This document shows positions 54,058 to 63,767 of a stretch of 64,000 nucleotides of DNA, piece after piece (the stretch's first letter is position 1; every line of letters begins with the position of its first letter). The DNA is from Phreatobacter stygius (GTDB lineage: Bacteria; Pseudomonadota; Alphaproteobacteria; Rhizobiales; Phreatobacteraceae). Location of the stretch: assembly GCF_005144885.1 (NCBI RefSeq), contig NZ_CP039690.1:2183001-2247000 (forward strand), written 5' to 3'. The notes under the pieces are model-generated. The model saw only the letters and a list, made by a program, of their open reading frames with translations, had not been told where the DNA came from and ran no database searches. Both the position numbers and the translations under genes were made by a program.

Positions 54058-55888
54058 ATAGGGGGCGGTCGTTTGACCGCACCCCTGCCACACCACCCGG
54101 CATGCGGGTCCGCACCGGGCGGTTCGAGAGATTGAGGTCAGGCGAGCCTGGGCATTCCCAGTTGGTCGGCCCATTTGATCGTGAGGACTGAGTTGAGGAG
54201 CATCCCGCTGTTGCGCCACCAGCAGCGGGAGTTTCCCGCTACCTTCTGAGCGACGTTGGGTTTGGCTCCCATCGCTATCAGCTCCCGAAGGATTGTCCTG
54301 CCCCGCTTCCAGTGCTTGAGCTGGATGGCCCGCAAGCGATGACGCATCCACTCGTCCAGCTCGCGCCAGACCTTGGGTGTTTGCGCCAGTCGGAAGTAGG
54401 CTTTCCACCCCAGCACGAAGGAGCACAACCGCGCCGTCACCGCTGTTAACGATCGCCCGGTCACCCGGGGTGTCAGTTCACGGATCCGGGTCTTGAACGC
54501 CTTGATCGCCTTGTCGGCGACCCGCCGTTTGACCACCCGACCCGGCGCCACCCAGAAGGCGTAGCCGAGAAAGCGGCGGCCGAAGACGGAAGCCACGGCA
54601 CTCTTGGTCTCGTTCACCGTCAGATGAAGCCGGCCGTAGAGTCGTCGCAGCAGAGCCATGACCCGCTCGCCCGCCCGCCTGGACCGCACATAGACGTTGC
54701 TGTCGTCGGCATAGCGGCAGAAGGCATGGCCGCGTCGTTCAAGCTCCTTGTCCACCTCGTCGAGCAGCACGTTGGCCAGCAGCGGTGACAGCGGGCCACC
54801 TTGCGGCGTGCCCCTGGTCCGCTTGATGACCGCATCCCCATCAACAATGTCAGCGTTCAGGAAGGCACGGACCAGACGGATAACGCCGGGATCCGGGACC
54901 TTCCGGCGCAGACGATCGATCAGGATGTCGTGGTCCACCCGGTCGAAGAATTTCTCCAGGTCGACATCCACCACAACCCGCCGCCCGGACTGCACGAACG
55001 ATTGCGCCGCCAAAACGGCATCGTGTGCGCGTCTGCCCGGGCGGAAGCCGTAGCTGTGCTCGCTGAAGGTCGGATCAAGGATCGGCTGCAGGACTTGCAG
55101 GAGCGCCTGTTGGATCAGGCGATCCAGCACCGTCGGGATGCCGAGCTCGCGCTCGCCTCCCCCCGGCTTCGGGATCATCACGCGACGCACCGGCTGCGGC
55201 TGGTACGTCCCCTTCAGCAGACTGTCGCGGATCACGGACCAGTCGGTTCGCAGCATGCTGGCCGTCTGGTCGATATCCAGACCATCCACGCCTGCCGCAC
55301 CCTTGTTGGCGCGCACCTGCTTCAAGGCCCGCAGAAGGTTCTCTCGCGCCAGAACCGCTTCGAGCAGTCCCGGCCCCGTGTCGTTCCTGGTCCGGGGCGG
55401 GGGCGCGGCTTCGTCGAGACAGGAGCCCGAGCGGGCTTCACCCGTTCGCCTCTCCCGCTTCCCGGGCGTACCCGGCATCTGACGCATGGCCTTGCTCATC
55501 CTTGGGGGAACTTCACTCTCTCTCGTTCGGTCCTTCGCCGACGGTGGCCCGCCGGCTACTACGACCTCGGCTGACTTCTCGCTCCGGTTCGACACCGTCG
55601 CCCTTTCAGGCACGAGGCGAGATCTCCCCAGGTAAGAACGCAATCCTTCCCCGCACAAACGCCGGATTTACGTCATCGAGCCTTGACCACAAGGGCTTTG
55701 CGGTTCGTTGCCCGCTCGCCCTGCTCGACACCGCCTTCTATCCGGTTCTTGTCCATCGTCTCGCGGGTTACGCTCCACGCTTCCTCCCCACGGTCGGTCG
55801 CCCTTCCGCAGTTGCGCTTCGCTTCGTTCGCTGTGGCCAGCTTACGGGAGGACTTCCACCTCCAAGATTGCGCCCATGCTGGGCGCAC
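54058..55888 (-). mobile_element. Group II intron, apparently complete
   Basis: The 1.83-kb element on the minus strand starts GTGCGCCCAGCATGGGCGCA, a GUGYG-type 5' end, at 55888. A reverse-transcriptase gene follows in domain IV. A domain V hairpin (GAACCGCCCGGTGCGGACCC paired with the GGGTGGTGT side, ~54075-54125) and a domain VI hairpin (GGGGTGCGGTCAAACGACCG, ~54061-54088) precede an AT end at about 54058. It sits eight bases after the stem of the DUF4167 terminator. The encoded protein has no HNH endonuclease domain. Both fit introns that target terminator hairpins, as class C introns do. The class assignment is an inference. Confidence 0.8.
54138..55499 (-). CDS. ltrA: Group II intron reverse transcriptase/maturase
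   Basis: This 453-residue protein has the reverse-transcriptase blocks [99 protein letters not shown] and the catalytic [11 protein letters not shown] maturase (X) domain follows ([20 protein letters not shown]). There is no C-terminal endonuclease domain. The reading frame is uninterrupted, so the intron could be active. The start is taken at the ATG of 55499; a longer frame upstream exists within the intron RNA domains. Confidence 0.92.
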   Translation of the reverse strand: MSKAMRQMPGTPGKRERRTGEARSGSCLDEAAPPPRTRNDTGPGLLEAVLARENLLRALKQVRANKGAAGVDGLDIDQTASMLRTDWSVIRDSLLKGTYQPQPVRRVMIPKPGGGERELGIPTVLDRLIQQALLQVLQPILDPTFSEHSYGFRPGRRAHDAVLAAQSFVQSGRRVVVDVDLEKFFDRVDHDILIDRLRRKVPDPGVIRLVRAFLNADIVDGDAVIKRTRGTPQGGPLSPLLANVLLDEVDKELERRGHAFCRYADDSNVYVRSRRAGERVMALLRRLYGRLHLTVNETKSAVASVFGRRFLGYAFWVAPGRVVKRRVADKAIKAFKTRIRELTPRVTGRSLTAVTARLCSFVLGWKAYFRLAQTPKVWRELDEWMRHRLRAIQLKHWKRGRTILRELIAMGAKPNVAQKVAGNSRCWWRNSGMLLNSVLTIKWADQLGMPRLA

Positions 55889-55922
55889 AACGAAAAGGGC
55901 GCTCCCATGAGGGCGCGCCCTT
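55889..55922 (-). terminator. Rho-independent terminator of the DUF4167 gene
   Basis: On the minus strand AAGGGCGC pairs with GCGCCCTT around an inner CCC/GGG stem with a TCAT loop, followed by TTTTCGTT. It lies just after the DUF4167 stop codon. The group II intron begins on the base after the T-rich tail. Confidence 0.8.
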
Positions 55923-55944
55923 CAGCCTCAAACCTGCCGCCGGA

Positions 55945-56964
55945 TTACTCGGCAGTGGATTTTTCGGTCGTTCCGGTCTCGGGCGCGCTCTCTTCGCTGC
56001 TGATGCGCGGCGTGCGGCGCCGGCGCGGCTTCGGCGCCAACGGCGCCTCTTCCACTGCCGCTGCCACGACCGGTGCGCCACCGCCGGTAATGAAGGCCGG
56101 CAGGCCGATATTCACATCGTCCTCACGCGGCGCCGGCTGGGCGGGCTGTTCCTGCGGCTCGGGGCCGCCGGGCACGTCGCCCTCGGGCGCGCCGTCGCGG
56201 CGGCCGCGATCGGCGAACCGTTCGGCGCGACGCCGTTCGAAGCGCTCGCGCCGGCTCTCATAGGGCCGCCCGTCCGGGCGCACGCCCTCGCGCGGCGCTG
56301 CCTGTCCGTCGCCCTCGGCCTGGCCGGCGGCAAGATCGGGCTGCTCGGCAGCGGAGGGGTCAGCCTGGAAACGCTGGCGGTCCGGGAAACGCTGGCGGTC
56401 CGGGAACCGCTCGCCCCGGTTCTGGCCCTGGCCGTCGCGGCGCTCGCCCTGATAATCGCGGTTCTGGCCTTGGAACTCTCGGTTCTGGCCTTGGAATTCA
56501 CGATTCTGACCCTGGAACTCGCGGCTCTGGCCGCCATATTCGCCGCGCGGCGGGGCAACCTGCTGCGGTGGCGGTTCGGGCCGGACCGGCACCGGCGATT
56601 CGAACCGCTTGTCGAACGGGCTGGCGAACTCGTCGTCGTCGCCGTCATCGTCGCCCTCATCCTCGGACCCGGGCTGGCCGTCCTGGCGGCCGTAGGGGTT
56701 CTGCTGGCGCAGCGCGTCGTGCGCCGAGGCAATGATGCGGAAATAATGCTCGGCGTGCTGCAGATAGTTTTCCGCCGCGACCGGATCGCCCGACGAATGG
56801 GCATCTCGCGCCAATTGCAGGTATTTTTCTGCGATATGCTGGGCGGTACCGCGGATCTTCACGTCCGGCCCGTTGGATTCATAGCCTCGCGACAGCGGGT
56901 TTGGACCCTTGCCACCGCGGTTGTTGTTGCGGCCGCGCATGCGCTTGTTGTTGCCGTTTCTCAT
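55945..56964 (-). CDS. DUF4167 protein
   Basis: A 339-residue protein of unknown function. The N-terminal DUF4167 domain (NGPDVKIRGTAQHIAEKYLQ, LARDAHSSGDPVAAENYLQH, AEHYFRIIASAHDAL) is widespread in Alphaproteobacteria. The rest is a long Arg/Gln/Asp-rich disordered tail with tandem repeats (REFQGQN and FPDRQR) and a basic RRRRTP segment near the end. The basic N-terminal MRNGNNKRMRGRNNNRGGKG and Arg-rich tail suggest RNA or DNA binding. The ATG at 56964 has GAAGGA five bases upstream. Confidence 0.88.
   Translation of the reverse strand: MRNGNNKRMRGRNNNRGGKGPNPLSRGYESNGPDVKIRGTAQHIAEKYLQLARDAHSSGDPVAAENYLQHAEHYFRIIASAHDALRQQNPYGRQDGQPGSEDEGDDDGDDDEFASPFDKRFESPVPVRPEPPPQQVAPPRGEYGGQSREFQGQNREFQGQNREFQGQNRDYQGERRDGQGQNRGERFPDRQRFPDRQRFQADPSAAEQPDLAAGQAEGDGQAAPREGVRPDGRPYESRRERFERRRAERFADRGRRDGAPEGDVPGGPEPQEQPAQPAPREDDVNIGLPAFITGGGAPVVAAAVEEAPLAPKPRRRRTPRISSEESAPETGTTEKSTAE
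56461..56530. repeat. 21-bp tandem repeat within the DUF4167 gene
   Basis: A unit close to GTTCTGGCCTTGGAACTCTCG is repeated three times with a few changes, encoding REFQGQN repeats (minus strand). It lies in the disordered tail and is a likely place for length variation between strains. Confidence 0.8.
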
Positions 56965-57331
56965 GTCGGTCCTTCTTCGACCTGAAGTGGCCGCCCCGTC
57001 CCATGCGGCGCGCCCGGATTTTGGAGCCGCTGCCGGCAGAAACCAGATGGCCGTCTTGGCCCGGTTCTGCCGCACTTGCGGCGTTCAGCGATCGTGCGGG
57101 TTTCGGACACGGGCACCCTGCCCGGCCTGCTTCGCTCTGTCTTGCGAAGTCCTCTTTCGGGATCGGATCGTGACGCCCCTCGCGCCGCGTGTCCGAAGTT
57201 TCTACCCCACCAGACCTGTTTGGTATCTCTGGTCGATGCGCGGATTTTACCCGGGCCGCACCGATTCCCATGACCTCAAACTAGCCGGTCCTTCAGCCGA
57301 TTCCAAGTAGATTCTGCGGATGCCCTTGGGG
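56965..57331. other. 367-bp gap without a gene
   Basis: No reading frame here looks like a protein. On the minus strand it holds the leader and promoter of the DUF4167 gene; the aldo/keto reductase gene ends at its far side, also on the minus strand. I found no convincing hairpin, small RNA or promoter that could be placed exactly. Confidence 0.4.
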
Positions 57332-58387
57332 TTATGGTGACGGGTTACCCCGTAGCTGGTGAACCGCATCGATCTTGGCAAGCACATCCGGCGGTAAAAC
57401 CGTGCCGCCGGCATCGATGGCGATCTTCAGCTGGGCCATCGACGTTGCGCCGATAATGGTCGACGTGACGAAGCCTCGGCTCATCACGAAAGCGATGGCG
57501 AGCGTGGCGCCGTCGATGCCGGCCTGGCCGGCGATCGCCAGATAGTCCTTGATGGCCGGTTCCGAGCCCGGCTTTTCATAACGCTGCTGGCGGTTGAACA
57601 GGGTGACCCGGGCGCCGGCCGGGCGGGCGCCGTCGAGATATTTGCCGGTCAGGAAGCCCTGCGCCAGCGGGGAATAGGCCAGCAGTCCCACCTGTTCGCG
57701 CAAGGCGACTTCGGCGAGCGCCGTCTCGAAGGTGCGATTGAGCAGGTGATAGGCATTCTGCACCGACTGCACCCGCGGCAGGCCCTGCCGATCGCTCGCG
57801 CTCAGGAACTGCATCGTGCCCCAGGCGCTCTCGTTGGACAGGCCGATGAAGCGCACCTTGCCGGCCCTGACGAAATCGCCGAGCACCTGGAGCTGCTCGC
57901 CGATGCTGGTCTCATCGGGCCGCGGCGCCCAGAGGCTGTCGTCGAAACGGCTCGGGTTGGCGCCGAACGGTGCCGGGCGCTCCGGCCAATGCAGCTGATA
58001 GAGGTCGATATAGTCGGTACCGAGGCGCTGCAGGCTGTTGTCGAGCGCTTCCGTCATCTGCGCCCGATTGAGCCTGGTCGGCTGACGGTCGGCGCGCAGC
58101 CAGTCCATCGCCCCGGATCCGGCGATCTTGGTGGCGATGACGATGTCGTCGCGCTTGCCGCGCTGTCTCAGCCAGGACCCGACGATCCGCTCGGTCGAGC
58201 CATAGGTCGCGGGCTTCGGCGGCACCGAATACATTTCCGCCGTATCGAAGAAGTTGATGCCGCGCGACACGGCATAGTCCATCTGCGCGTGTCCCTCGGC
58301 TTCGGTGTTCTGTTCGCCGAACGTCATGGTGCCGAGGCACACCGCGGAAACGTTCACGCCGGTGCGGCCGAGGGGACGGGTCTGCAT
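57332..58387 (-). CDS. tas: Aldo/keto reductase, Tas-like
   Basis: This 351-residue NADPH-dependent TIM-barrel reductase has the catalytic set Asp-Tyr-Lys-His: NFFDTAEMYSVPP (Asp, Tyr), IVIATKIAGSG (Lys) and YIDLYQLHWPERP (His). The opening LGTMTFGEQNTEAEGHAQMD and the AEMYSVPPKPATYGSTE stretch match the E. coli Tas branch closely. Its physiological substrate is not known. It is followed upstream by the GDSL esterase gene on the same strand with a 60-base gap. Confidence 0.9.
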   Translation of the reverse strand: MQTRPLGRTGVNVSAVCLGTMTFGEQNTEAEGHAQMDYAVSRGINFFDTAEMYSVPPKPATYGSTERIVGSWLRQRGKRDDIVIATKIAGSGAMDWLRADRQPTRLNRAQMTEALDNSLQRLGTDYIDLYQLHWPERPAPFGANPSRFDDSLWAPRPDETSIGEQLQVLGDFVRAGKVRFIGLSNESAWGTMQFLSASDRQGLPRVQSVQNAYHLLNRTFETALAEVALREQVGLLAYSPLAQGFLTGKYLDGARPAGARVTLFNRQQRYEKPGSEPAIKDYLAIAGQAGIDGATLAIAFVMSRGFVTSTIIGATSMAQLKIAIDAGGTVLPPDVLAKIDAVHQLRGNPSP

Positions 58388-58447
58388 GGAGCGCTGCTCT
58401 GTGTCTTTGAAGGGGAACGCCGTGATTAGGTAGCGCGACCGGCGGCG

Positions 58448-59098
58448 TCAACCGCCGCGGCGGGCGCGCACCGCCGCGATCAGCTCTTCGACCTTGGGCA
58501 GGATGCGCTGGACCATGACGTCGACCCCCCTGGCATTGGGGTGCATGCCGTCGGGCAGGCTCAAGCCCGCCACCGTCATGACGCCATCGAGAAAGAACGG
58601 ATCGAGGATCAGTCCATATTTGGTGGCGAGGTCGGTGAAGATCGGGTTGAACGCGCCGGCATAGGCCGATCCCATATTGGGCGGCGCCAGCATGCCGGCC
58701 AGCAGGACGTCGATCTGCCGCTGTTTCAGCTTTTCCACGATCGTATCGAGATTGCGCCGGGTGATCGCCGGATCAAGCCCGCGCAGCGCGTCATTGGCGC
58801 CGAGCTGCAGGATCACCGCGTCGGTTCCGTCGCCGACCGACCAGTCGAGCCGCTCCAGCCCGCCGGTCGAGGTGTCGCCCGAAACGCCGGCGTTCTCGAT
58901 GCTGACCGCCTGGCCGCGCGCCCTGAGCGCCGCCTGGAGCTTGGCAGGGAAGGCGTCGGCGGCCGGCAACTGGTAACCGGCGCTCAGGCTGTCGCCGAGT
59001 ACGACGATCTTCACCTCGCGCGGCGCCTGGGCCGCAACCGGCCACACCCCGGACAAAATGCCGCCGGCAATCAACAACGAAGTGAAGAGGGTTCGCAT
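58448..59098 (-). CDS. GDSL/SGNH esterase, TesA-like
   Basis: This 216-residue exported hydrolase has a signal peptide (LFTSLLIAGGILSGVWPVAA). The SGNH blocks are VVLGDSLSAGYQLP (nucleophile Ser), AGVSGDTSTGG (Gly), LQLGANDALRG (Asn) and LPDGMHPNARG (Asp and His). It is a periplasmic arylesterase/lysophospholipase/thioesterase of the TesA type. It is divergent from an ABC ATPase-permease pair, the common tesA-ybbA-ybbP arrangement. Confidence 0.92.
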   Translation of the reverse strand: MRTLFTSLLIAGGILSGVWPVAAQAPREVKIVVLGDSLSAGYQLPAADAFPAKLQAALRARGQAVSIENAGVSGDTSTGGLERLDWSVGDGTDAVILQLGANDALRGLDPAITRRNLDTIVEKLKQRQIDVLLAGMLAPPNMGSAYAGAFNPIFTDLATKYGLILDPFFLDGVMTVAGLSLPDGMHPNARGVDVMVQRILPKVEELIAAVRARRGG

Positions 59099-59183
59099 GA
59101 TAACACCCTTTCAAACCTGACTTTGACTGCCATCTAAGAATCTTTGTGCATCGCCGCAATCGTCTCCAACCACGAATGTTCTC

Positions 59184-59921
59184 ATGGATGCCGTGACCCC
59201 TGCCTCGCTTTCCGAGAGCCGCTCGAGCCTTCGCCGATCGATCGCGCTCGACCGCGTCGACCTGTCGCTCGGGCGCGGCGCCTCACGTGTTCACATCCTG
59301 AAGGATTTGTCGCTGTCGATCGCGCCGGGCGAGAGCGTCGGGCTGGTCGGGCCTTCGGGGTCGGGCAAGTCCACCCTGCTGATGGTCATGGCCGGCCTGG
59401 AACGGCCGGATTCCGGCGCGGTCGTGGTGGCCGGCGAGGACATCACCAGGTTCGACGAGGACGGCCTGGCGCGCTTTCGCGGCCGCCATGTCGGCATCGT
59501 GTTTCAGTCCTTTCACCTGATCCCGACCATGACGGCCCTGGAAAACGTCGCCGTTCCGCTGGAGCTGTCGGGCGACAGCAATGCCTTCGACAAGGCGGCC
59601 AACGAGCTCGAGGCTGTCGGCCTCGGCTCCAGGCTCAATCACTACCCGGCCCAGATGTCGGGCGGCGAGCAGCAGCGCACCGCGCTGGCGCGCGCACTGT
59701 CGGTGCAGCCGGCCATCCTGTTCGCTGACGAGCCGACCGGCAATCTCGATGAAGCCATCGGCCGCCACGTCATCGACCTGATGTTCGCCAAGCAGGCCGA
59801 ACGCGGTACCACCCTGGTGCTGGTGACCCATGATCGCGGCCTCGCCGAACGCTGCGACCGGGTGGTCCGGCTGCGCTCCGGCACCATCGTCGAGGATATC
59901 AGGATGGCGGAGCGGGTGTGA
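59184..59921 (+). CDS. ABC ATPase, YbbA/LolD-type
   Basis: This 245-residue ATPase of the MacB/LolD group has Walker A GPSGSGKST, Q-loop VFQSFHLIPT, signature MSGGEQQRTALARAL, Walker B AILFADEPTGNLD and switch His in LVTHDRGLA. It pairs with the FtsX-type permease whose start overlaps its stop. In other bacteria the pair YbbA-YbbP lies next to tesA; its cargo is uncertain, with lipid or lipoprotein handling likely. Confidence 0.92.
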   Translation: MDAVTPASLSESRSSLRRSIALDRVDLSLGRGASRVHILKDLSLSIAPGESVGLVGPSGSGKSTLLMVMAGLERPDSGAVVVAGEDITRFDEDGLARFRGRHVGIVFQSFHLIPTMTALENVAVPLELSGDSNAFDKAANELEAVGLGSRLNHYPAQMSGGEQQRTALARALSVQPAILFADEPTGNLDEAIGRHVIDLMFAKQAERGTTLVLVTHDRGLAERCDRVVRLRSGTIVEDIRMAERV

Positions 59922-62488
59922 TGACGAGCTTCGTCGCCCGTCCCTCACGCTTTCCCACCGCAATCCGCCTCGGCCTCAGGGAGCTGCGTGGCGGGCTCAG
60001 GGGCTTCGGCATTTTTCTCGCCTGCATTGCGCTCGGCGTTACCGCCATTGCCGGTGTCGGTTCGTTCTCGCGCGGCCTGGTCGAAGGCCTGCATCGCGAG
60101 GGCCGGGTGATTCTCGGCGCCGACGCCTCGTTCCAGGTGATCCATCAGGAGCTCGCCCCGGAGGCGGTTGCAGCGCTTGCCACCCGCGGCACGCTTGCCG
60201 TCATGGCGACCACCCGCGCCATGGCGCGGATCGAGGCCGGCAGCTCGACCCTGGTCGAGATCAAGGCCGTCGATCCCGTCAATTACCCGCTGATCGGCAC
60301 GCTCGAGACCGAACCGGCCGGCACCACCACCGATCTCCTGGCAACCACGGACGGGCGGCCCGGCGTCCTGGTCGAGCCGGCCTTGCTGGCCCGCCTCAAC
60401 CTGAAGGTCGGCGACCCCTTGATCCTCGGCGACCTCACCGTCGCCGTCAGCGGCATCATTCGCCAGGAGCCGGACCGGCTCGCCGGCGGCCTCGGCTTCG
60501 GGCCGCGCCTGATGATTTCGCTCGATGCCTTCCGCCAGACCGGCCTGATCCAGCCGGGATCGCTGATCCGCTGGCTCTACCAGCTGCGGCTGCAGCAGCG
60601 GCTCGCCGGCGATTCCGACGTGCTGCGCGTCGTCGCCGACATGCGCGAGCGCTTTCCCGAGGCCGGCTTCGACGTCCGCACGCGGATGAATGCCTCGCCG
60701 CAGCTCGCCTCGCAGGTGCAGCGCTTCTCGCAATTCCTGACGCTCGTCGGGCTGACCGCGCTGCTGATCGGCGGCGTCGGCGTCGCCAACGCGGTGGCCA
60801 GCCTCGTCGACCGCAAGCGTGACGACATCGCCACCTTGAAGGCTCTCGGCGCCACCGGCGGCCTGGTCTTTGCCGTAACCCTGACCCAGATCGGCGGGCT
60901 GGCGCTGATCGGCACGCTGATCGGGCTGGCCCTTGGCTCTGCCCTGCCCTACGCCGTGCTGTATCTGTTCGGCGGCTTCATCCCGATCCCGGTCGCCGCC
61001 GACGTCTATCCGGGTGAGCTGGCGATCGCTGCCGGTTACGGCCTGCTGGTGGCACTCGCCTTCACGCTCTGGCCGCTCGGCCGGGCCCATGACGTGCCGG
61101 TGGCCGCCCTGTTCCGCGACACTGTCGACAGCGACGGCCGGCTGCCGCGCAAGCGATATGTGCTGATGACCATGGCCGCCCTTGGCGGCCTGGTGGCCCT
61201 GTCGGTCGGCGCCGCCTTCAACCAGCGGCTCGCGCTGATGTTCATGCTCGGCGCCGCCGGCGCCTTCGTCATTCTGCGCCTTGTCGCCTTCGGCGTGATG
61301 GCGCTCGCCGCCCGGCTGCCGCGGCCGCGCCATACCGGCCTGCGCCTGGCCTTGTCCAACCTGCACCGGCCGGGCGCCCTGACGCCCGCCGTGGTGCTGT
61401 CGCTCGGTCTCGGCTTGACGCTCCTGTCGGTGATCGCTCTGGTCGATGCCAGCTTCCGCCGCCAGATTGAAACCGCACTGCCCGAGCGGGCGCCGTCCTT
61501 CTTCTTCGTCGACATCGCCAATTCGGAAGCCTCGCGTTTCGACGCCTTCATCGCGGCGCAGGCACCTGGCGCGCTGCTCGACCGGGTGCCCATGCTGCGC
61601 GGCCGCTTCGTCCGGCTGGGCGACCGGCCGGTCGAGGACATCCGCGCGCGCGAGGAGATCCGCTGGGCCCTGTCGGGCGATCGCGGCATTACCTATGCAT
61701 CCGGCGTACCGAAGAATTCGCGGGTCGTCGAAGGCGACTGGTGGCCGGCCGACTATGCCGGGCCGCCGCTGGTCTCGTTCGACGAACGGATGGGCGCGGG
61801 TTTCGGCCTGAAGCTCGGCGACGAGGTGGTGGTCAATGTGCTCGGCCGCAACGTTACCGCGCGCATCGCGAATTTCCGGCATATCCAATGGGACAATCTC
61901 GGCATCAACTTCATCGTCGTGTTCTCGCCCAACACGTTCCGCGGCGCGCCGCACAGCCATCTCGCCACGCTGACCTTCGCGGACCAGAAGCCGGCGGCCG
62001 AGGAGATCGCCTTGCTGCAGGCCGTGGCCACCAGCTTCCCGGCGGTCACCACGGTGCGCGTCAAGGACGCGCTCGAAGCGGTCGGCCAGTTGGCCACCCA
62101 GATCGCCACGGCGATTCGCGGCGCGAGCGTCGTGACGCTGATCGCCTCCATCCTGGTGCTCGCCGGCGCGCTCGCCGCCGGCCATCGCGCCCGGGTCTAT
62201 GACGCGGTGATCCTGAAGACGCTGGGCGCCAGCCGCGCCATGCTGATCGGCACCTATGCGATCGAATATGCCGTCCTCGGCACCATCACGGCGCTGTTCG
62301 GCGTGGCCGCCGGCAGTCTTGCGGCCTATCTCGTCACCACCGAGGTGATGACCATCCCCTTCGCCTTCTCGCCGCTGGCGGCCTTCGGCATCGTTGGTCT
62401 CGCCATCATCTTGACAGTCGGCTTCGGTCTCTTCGGAACCTGGCGGGCGCTCGGAGAAAAACCTGCCCCGGTACTCCGCAATATGTGA
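59921..62488 (+). CDS. FtsX-family ABC permease, YbbP-type
   Basis: An 855-residue inner-membrane protein with a first helix (FGIFLACIALGVTAIAGVGS), a large periplasmic MacB-PCD-like domain, and two FtsX units (FLTLVGLTALLIGGVGVANA; VVTLIASILVLAGALAAGHR), about ten membrane segments in all. Internal duplication and length are typical of YbbP. The ATG at 59921 shares its A with the ATPase stop (TGATG); a GTG one codon earlier is possible. It acts with the preceding ATPase as a mechanotransmission-type ABC system. Confidence 0.9.
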   Translation: MTSFVARPSRFPTAIRLGLRELRGGLRGFGIFLACIALGVTAIAGVGSFSRGLVEGLHREGRVILGADASFQVIHQELAPEAVAALATRGTLAVMATTRAMARIEAGSSTLVEIKAVDPVNYPLIGTLETEPAGTTTDLLATTDGRPGVLVEPALLARLNLKVGDPLILGDLTVAVSGIIRQEPDRLAGGLGFGPRLMISLDAFRQTGLIQPGSLIRWLYQLRLQQRLAGDSDVLRVVADMRERFPEAGFDVRTRMNASPQLASQVQRFSQFLTLVGLTALLIGGVGVANAVASLVDRKRDDIATLKALGATGGLVFAVTLTQIGGLALIGTLIGLALGSALPYAVLYLFGGFIPIPVAADVYPGELAIAAGYGLLVALAFTLWPLGRAHDVPVAALFRDTVDSDGRLPRKRYVLMTMAALGGLVALSVGAAFNQRLALMFMLGAAGAFVILRLVAFGVMALAARLPRPRHTGLRLALSNLHRPGALTPAVVLSLGLGLTLLSVIALVDASFRRQIETALPERAPSFFFVDIANSEASRFDAFIAAQAPGALLDRVPMLRGRFVRLGDRPVEDIRAREEIRWALSGDRGITYASGVPKNSRVVEGDWWPADYAGPPLVSFDERMGAGFGLKLGDEVVVNVLGRNVTARIANFRHIQWDNLGINFIVVFSPNTFRGAPHSHLATLTFADQKPAAEEIALLQAVATSFPAVTTVRVKDALEAVGQLATQIATAIRGASVVTLIASILVLAGALAAGHRARVYDAVILKTLGASRAMLIGTYAIEYAVLGTITALFGVAAGSLAAYLVTTEVMTIPFAFSPLAAFGIVGLAIILTVGFGLFGTWRALGEKPAPVLRNM

Positions 62489-62691
62489 CGGTTACACGTC
62501 CAGGCCATGAATAACCCTGCAAGGCAGGCCTGCGAGACGTTAAGAATTGCGACAAAGGGCCGCGCTTGGGCTGGTTTTTCTCGGGTTTGGCCGTTGAGCA
62601 CTTGTGCGCGGGGGCGGGTCGGCCATATTTTAGCGTCCGAGGCAGGCGCTCCTGCGCCGTCCCACTCCGAGGGAAACCCAGAGGTAATTCG

Positions 62692-63537
62692 ATGTCTAAT
62701 TACGATCCCAATGCCCAGGCCTATGGTGGCTACGGTTATGGCCAGGCCACGGCCGTCCAGCAGGCACAGGTCGATCAGGGCCTGCGGTCGTACATGGTCG
62801 GCGTCTACAACTACATGATGCTCGGCCTTGCCATCACCGGCTTTGCCGCGCTCGGCATCTACATGCTGTCGGTGACCGGTGACGCCTCGCTCGCCGCTCG
62901 CGGCGCTCGCGGCGGCGCAATGGCCGTGTCGGCCGGTCAGTTCCTGACCCCGTTCGGCGCTTTCCTGTTCGCCAGCTGGTTCAAGTTCGTGGTCATCCTG
63001 GCGCCGCTCGGCGTCGTGATGCTCCTGTCGTTCCGTGCCGACCGCCTGAGCGCCACCTCGGCCCAGATGATGTTCTGGCTCTATGCAGCGCTGATCGGCG
63101 TCTCGATGACGACCATCCTGCTGGTCTATGCCCATACCTCGGTCGCTCGCGTGTTCTTCATCACGGCGGCGTCCTTCGGCGCGCTGTCGCTGTGGGGCTA
63201 CACCACCAAGCGTGACCTGTCCGGCATGGGCACCTTCCTGATGATGGGCCTGTTCGGCCTGATCATCGCATCGCTGGTCAATATCGGCATTGCCGCCTTC
63301 ACCGGCACGCCGTCGACCATGCTGCAGTGGATCATCTCGGTGGTCGGCGTTCTGGTCTTCGCGGGCCTCACCGCCTACGACACCCAGAACATCAAGAACG
63401 AGTACATCTACAGCCTGGCCTATGCCCAGGACGGCTCGCTGGTCCAGAAGGCCGCCATCTTCGGCGCCCTTCAGCTCTACATGGACTTCGTCGGCATGTT
63501 CCAGTTCCTGATGTCGATCCTCGGTTCGCGCGAGTAA
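62692..63537 (+). CDS. Bax inhibitor-1/YccA family membrane protein
   Basis: A 281-residue protein with a Gly/Tyr/Gln-rich cytoplasmic N-terminus (NAQAYGGYGYGQATAVQQAQ) followed by seven predicted membrane helices. The BI-1 landmarks are GLRSYMVGVYNYMMLGLAIT, LSLWGYTTKRDLSGMGTFLM and VFAGLTAYDTQNIKNEYIY. The GLTAYDTQ motif holds the Asp linked to Ca2+ leak in the family. AGAGG lies seven bases before the ATG. It is monocistronic and ends in a strong terminator. Confidence 0.93.
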   Translation: MSNYDPNAQAYGGYGYGQATAVQQAQVDQGLRSYMVGVYNYMMLGLAITGFAALGIYMLSVTGDASLAARGARGGAMAVSAGQFLTPFGAFLFASWFKFVVILAPLGVVMLLSFRADRLSATSAQMMFWLYAALIGVSMTTILLVYAHTSVARVFFITAASFGALSLWGYTTKRDLSGMGTFLMMGLFGLIIASLVNIGIAAFTGTPSTMLQWIISVVGVLVFAGLTAYDTQNIKNEYIYSLAYAQDGSLVQKAAIFGALQLYMDFVGMFQFLMSILGSRE

Positions 63538-63567
63538 GCCTGATCGCCCATCGGCGAAGACGACCCG

Positions 63568-63594
63568 CCCCCGGCCGCAAGGCCGGGGGTTTTG
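63568..63594 (+). terminator. Rho-independent terminator
   Basis: CCCCCGGCC-GCAA-GGCCGGGGG, a perfect 9-bp stem with a stable GCAA tetraloop, is followed by TTTTGTTTG. It lies 30 bases after the BI-1 family gene. Confidence 0.93.
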
Positions 63595-63767
63595 TTTGTG
63601 CCCTGTCCGGCAGGGGCCTGAGGCCTTGAGCGACGGCGCGTCGCGCCGACGCCAGGCGGTTCCGGTCCGGCAATTTCGGCGGCCGACGGAATCCTCGGTA
63701 ATCTTGCCCAGACGACCCGTCGCCGATGTTGCAAATCGAGGGCACCGCCTGTACAAGGCGCGCCATT

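Noticed and set aside
55502-56985. Long plus-strand frames over the intron 5' region and the DUF4167 gene
   Set aside because: They lie antisense to the intron RNA domains and to the DUF4167 coding region, and their translations have no protein-like features.
59945-62185. Open frame of 746 codons opposite the YbbP-type permease
   Set aside because: Same reason: Arg/Asp/Gln-rich antisense translation with no recognisable fold, while the plus strand has FtsX-family motifs throughout.
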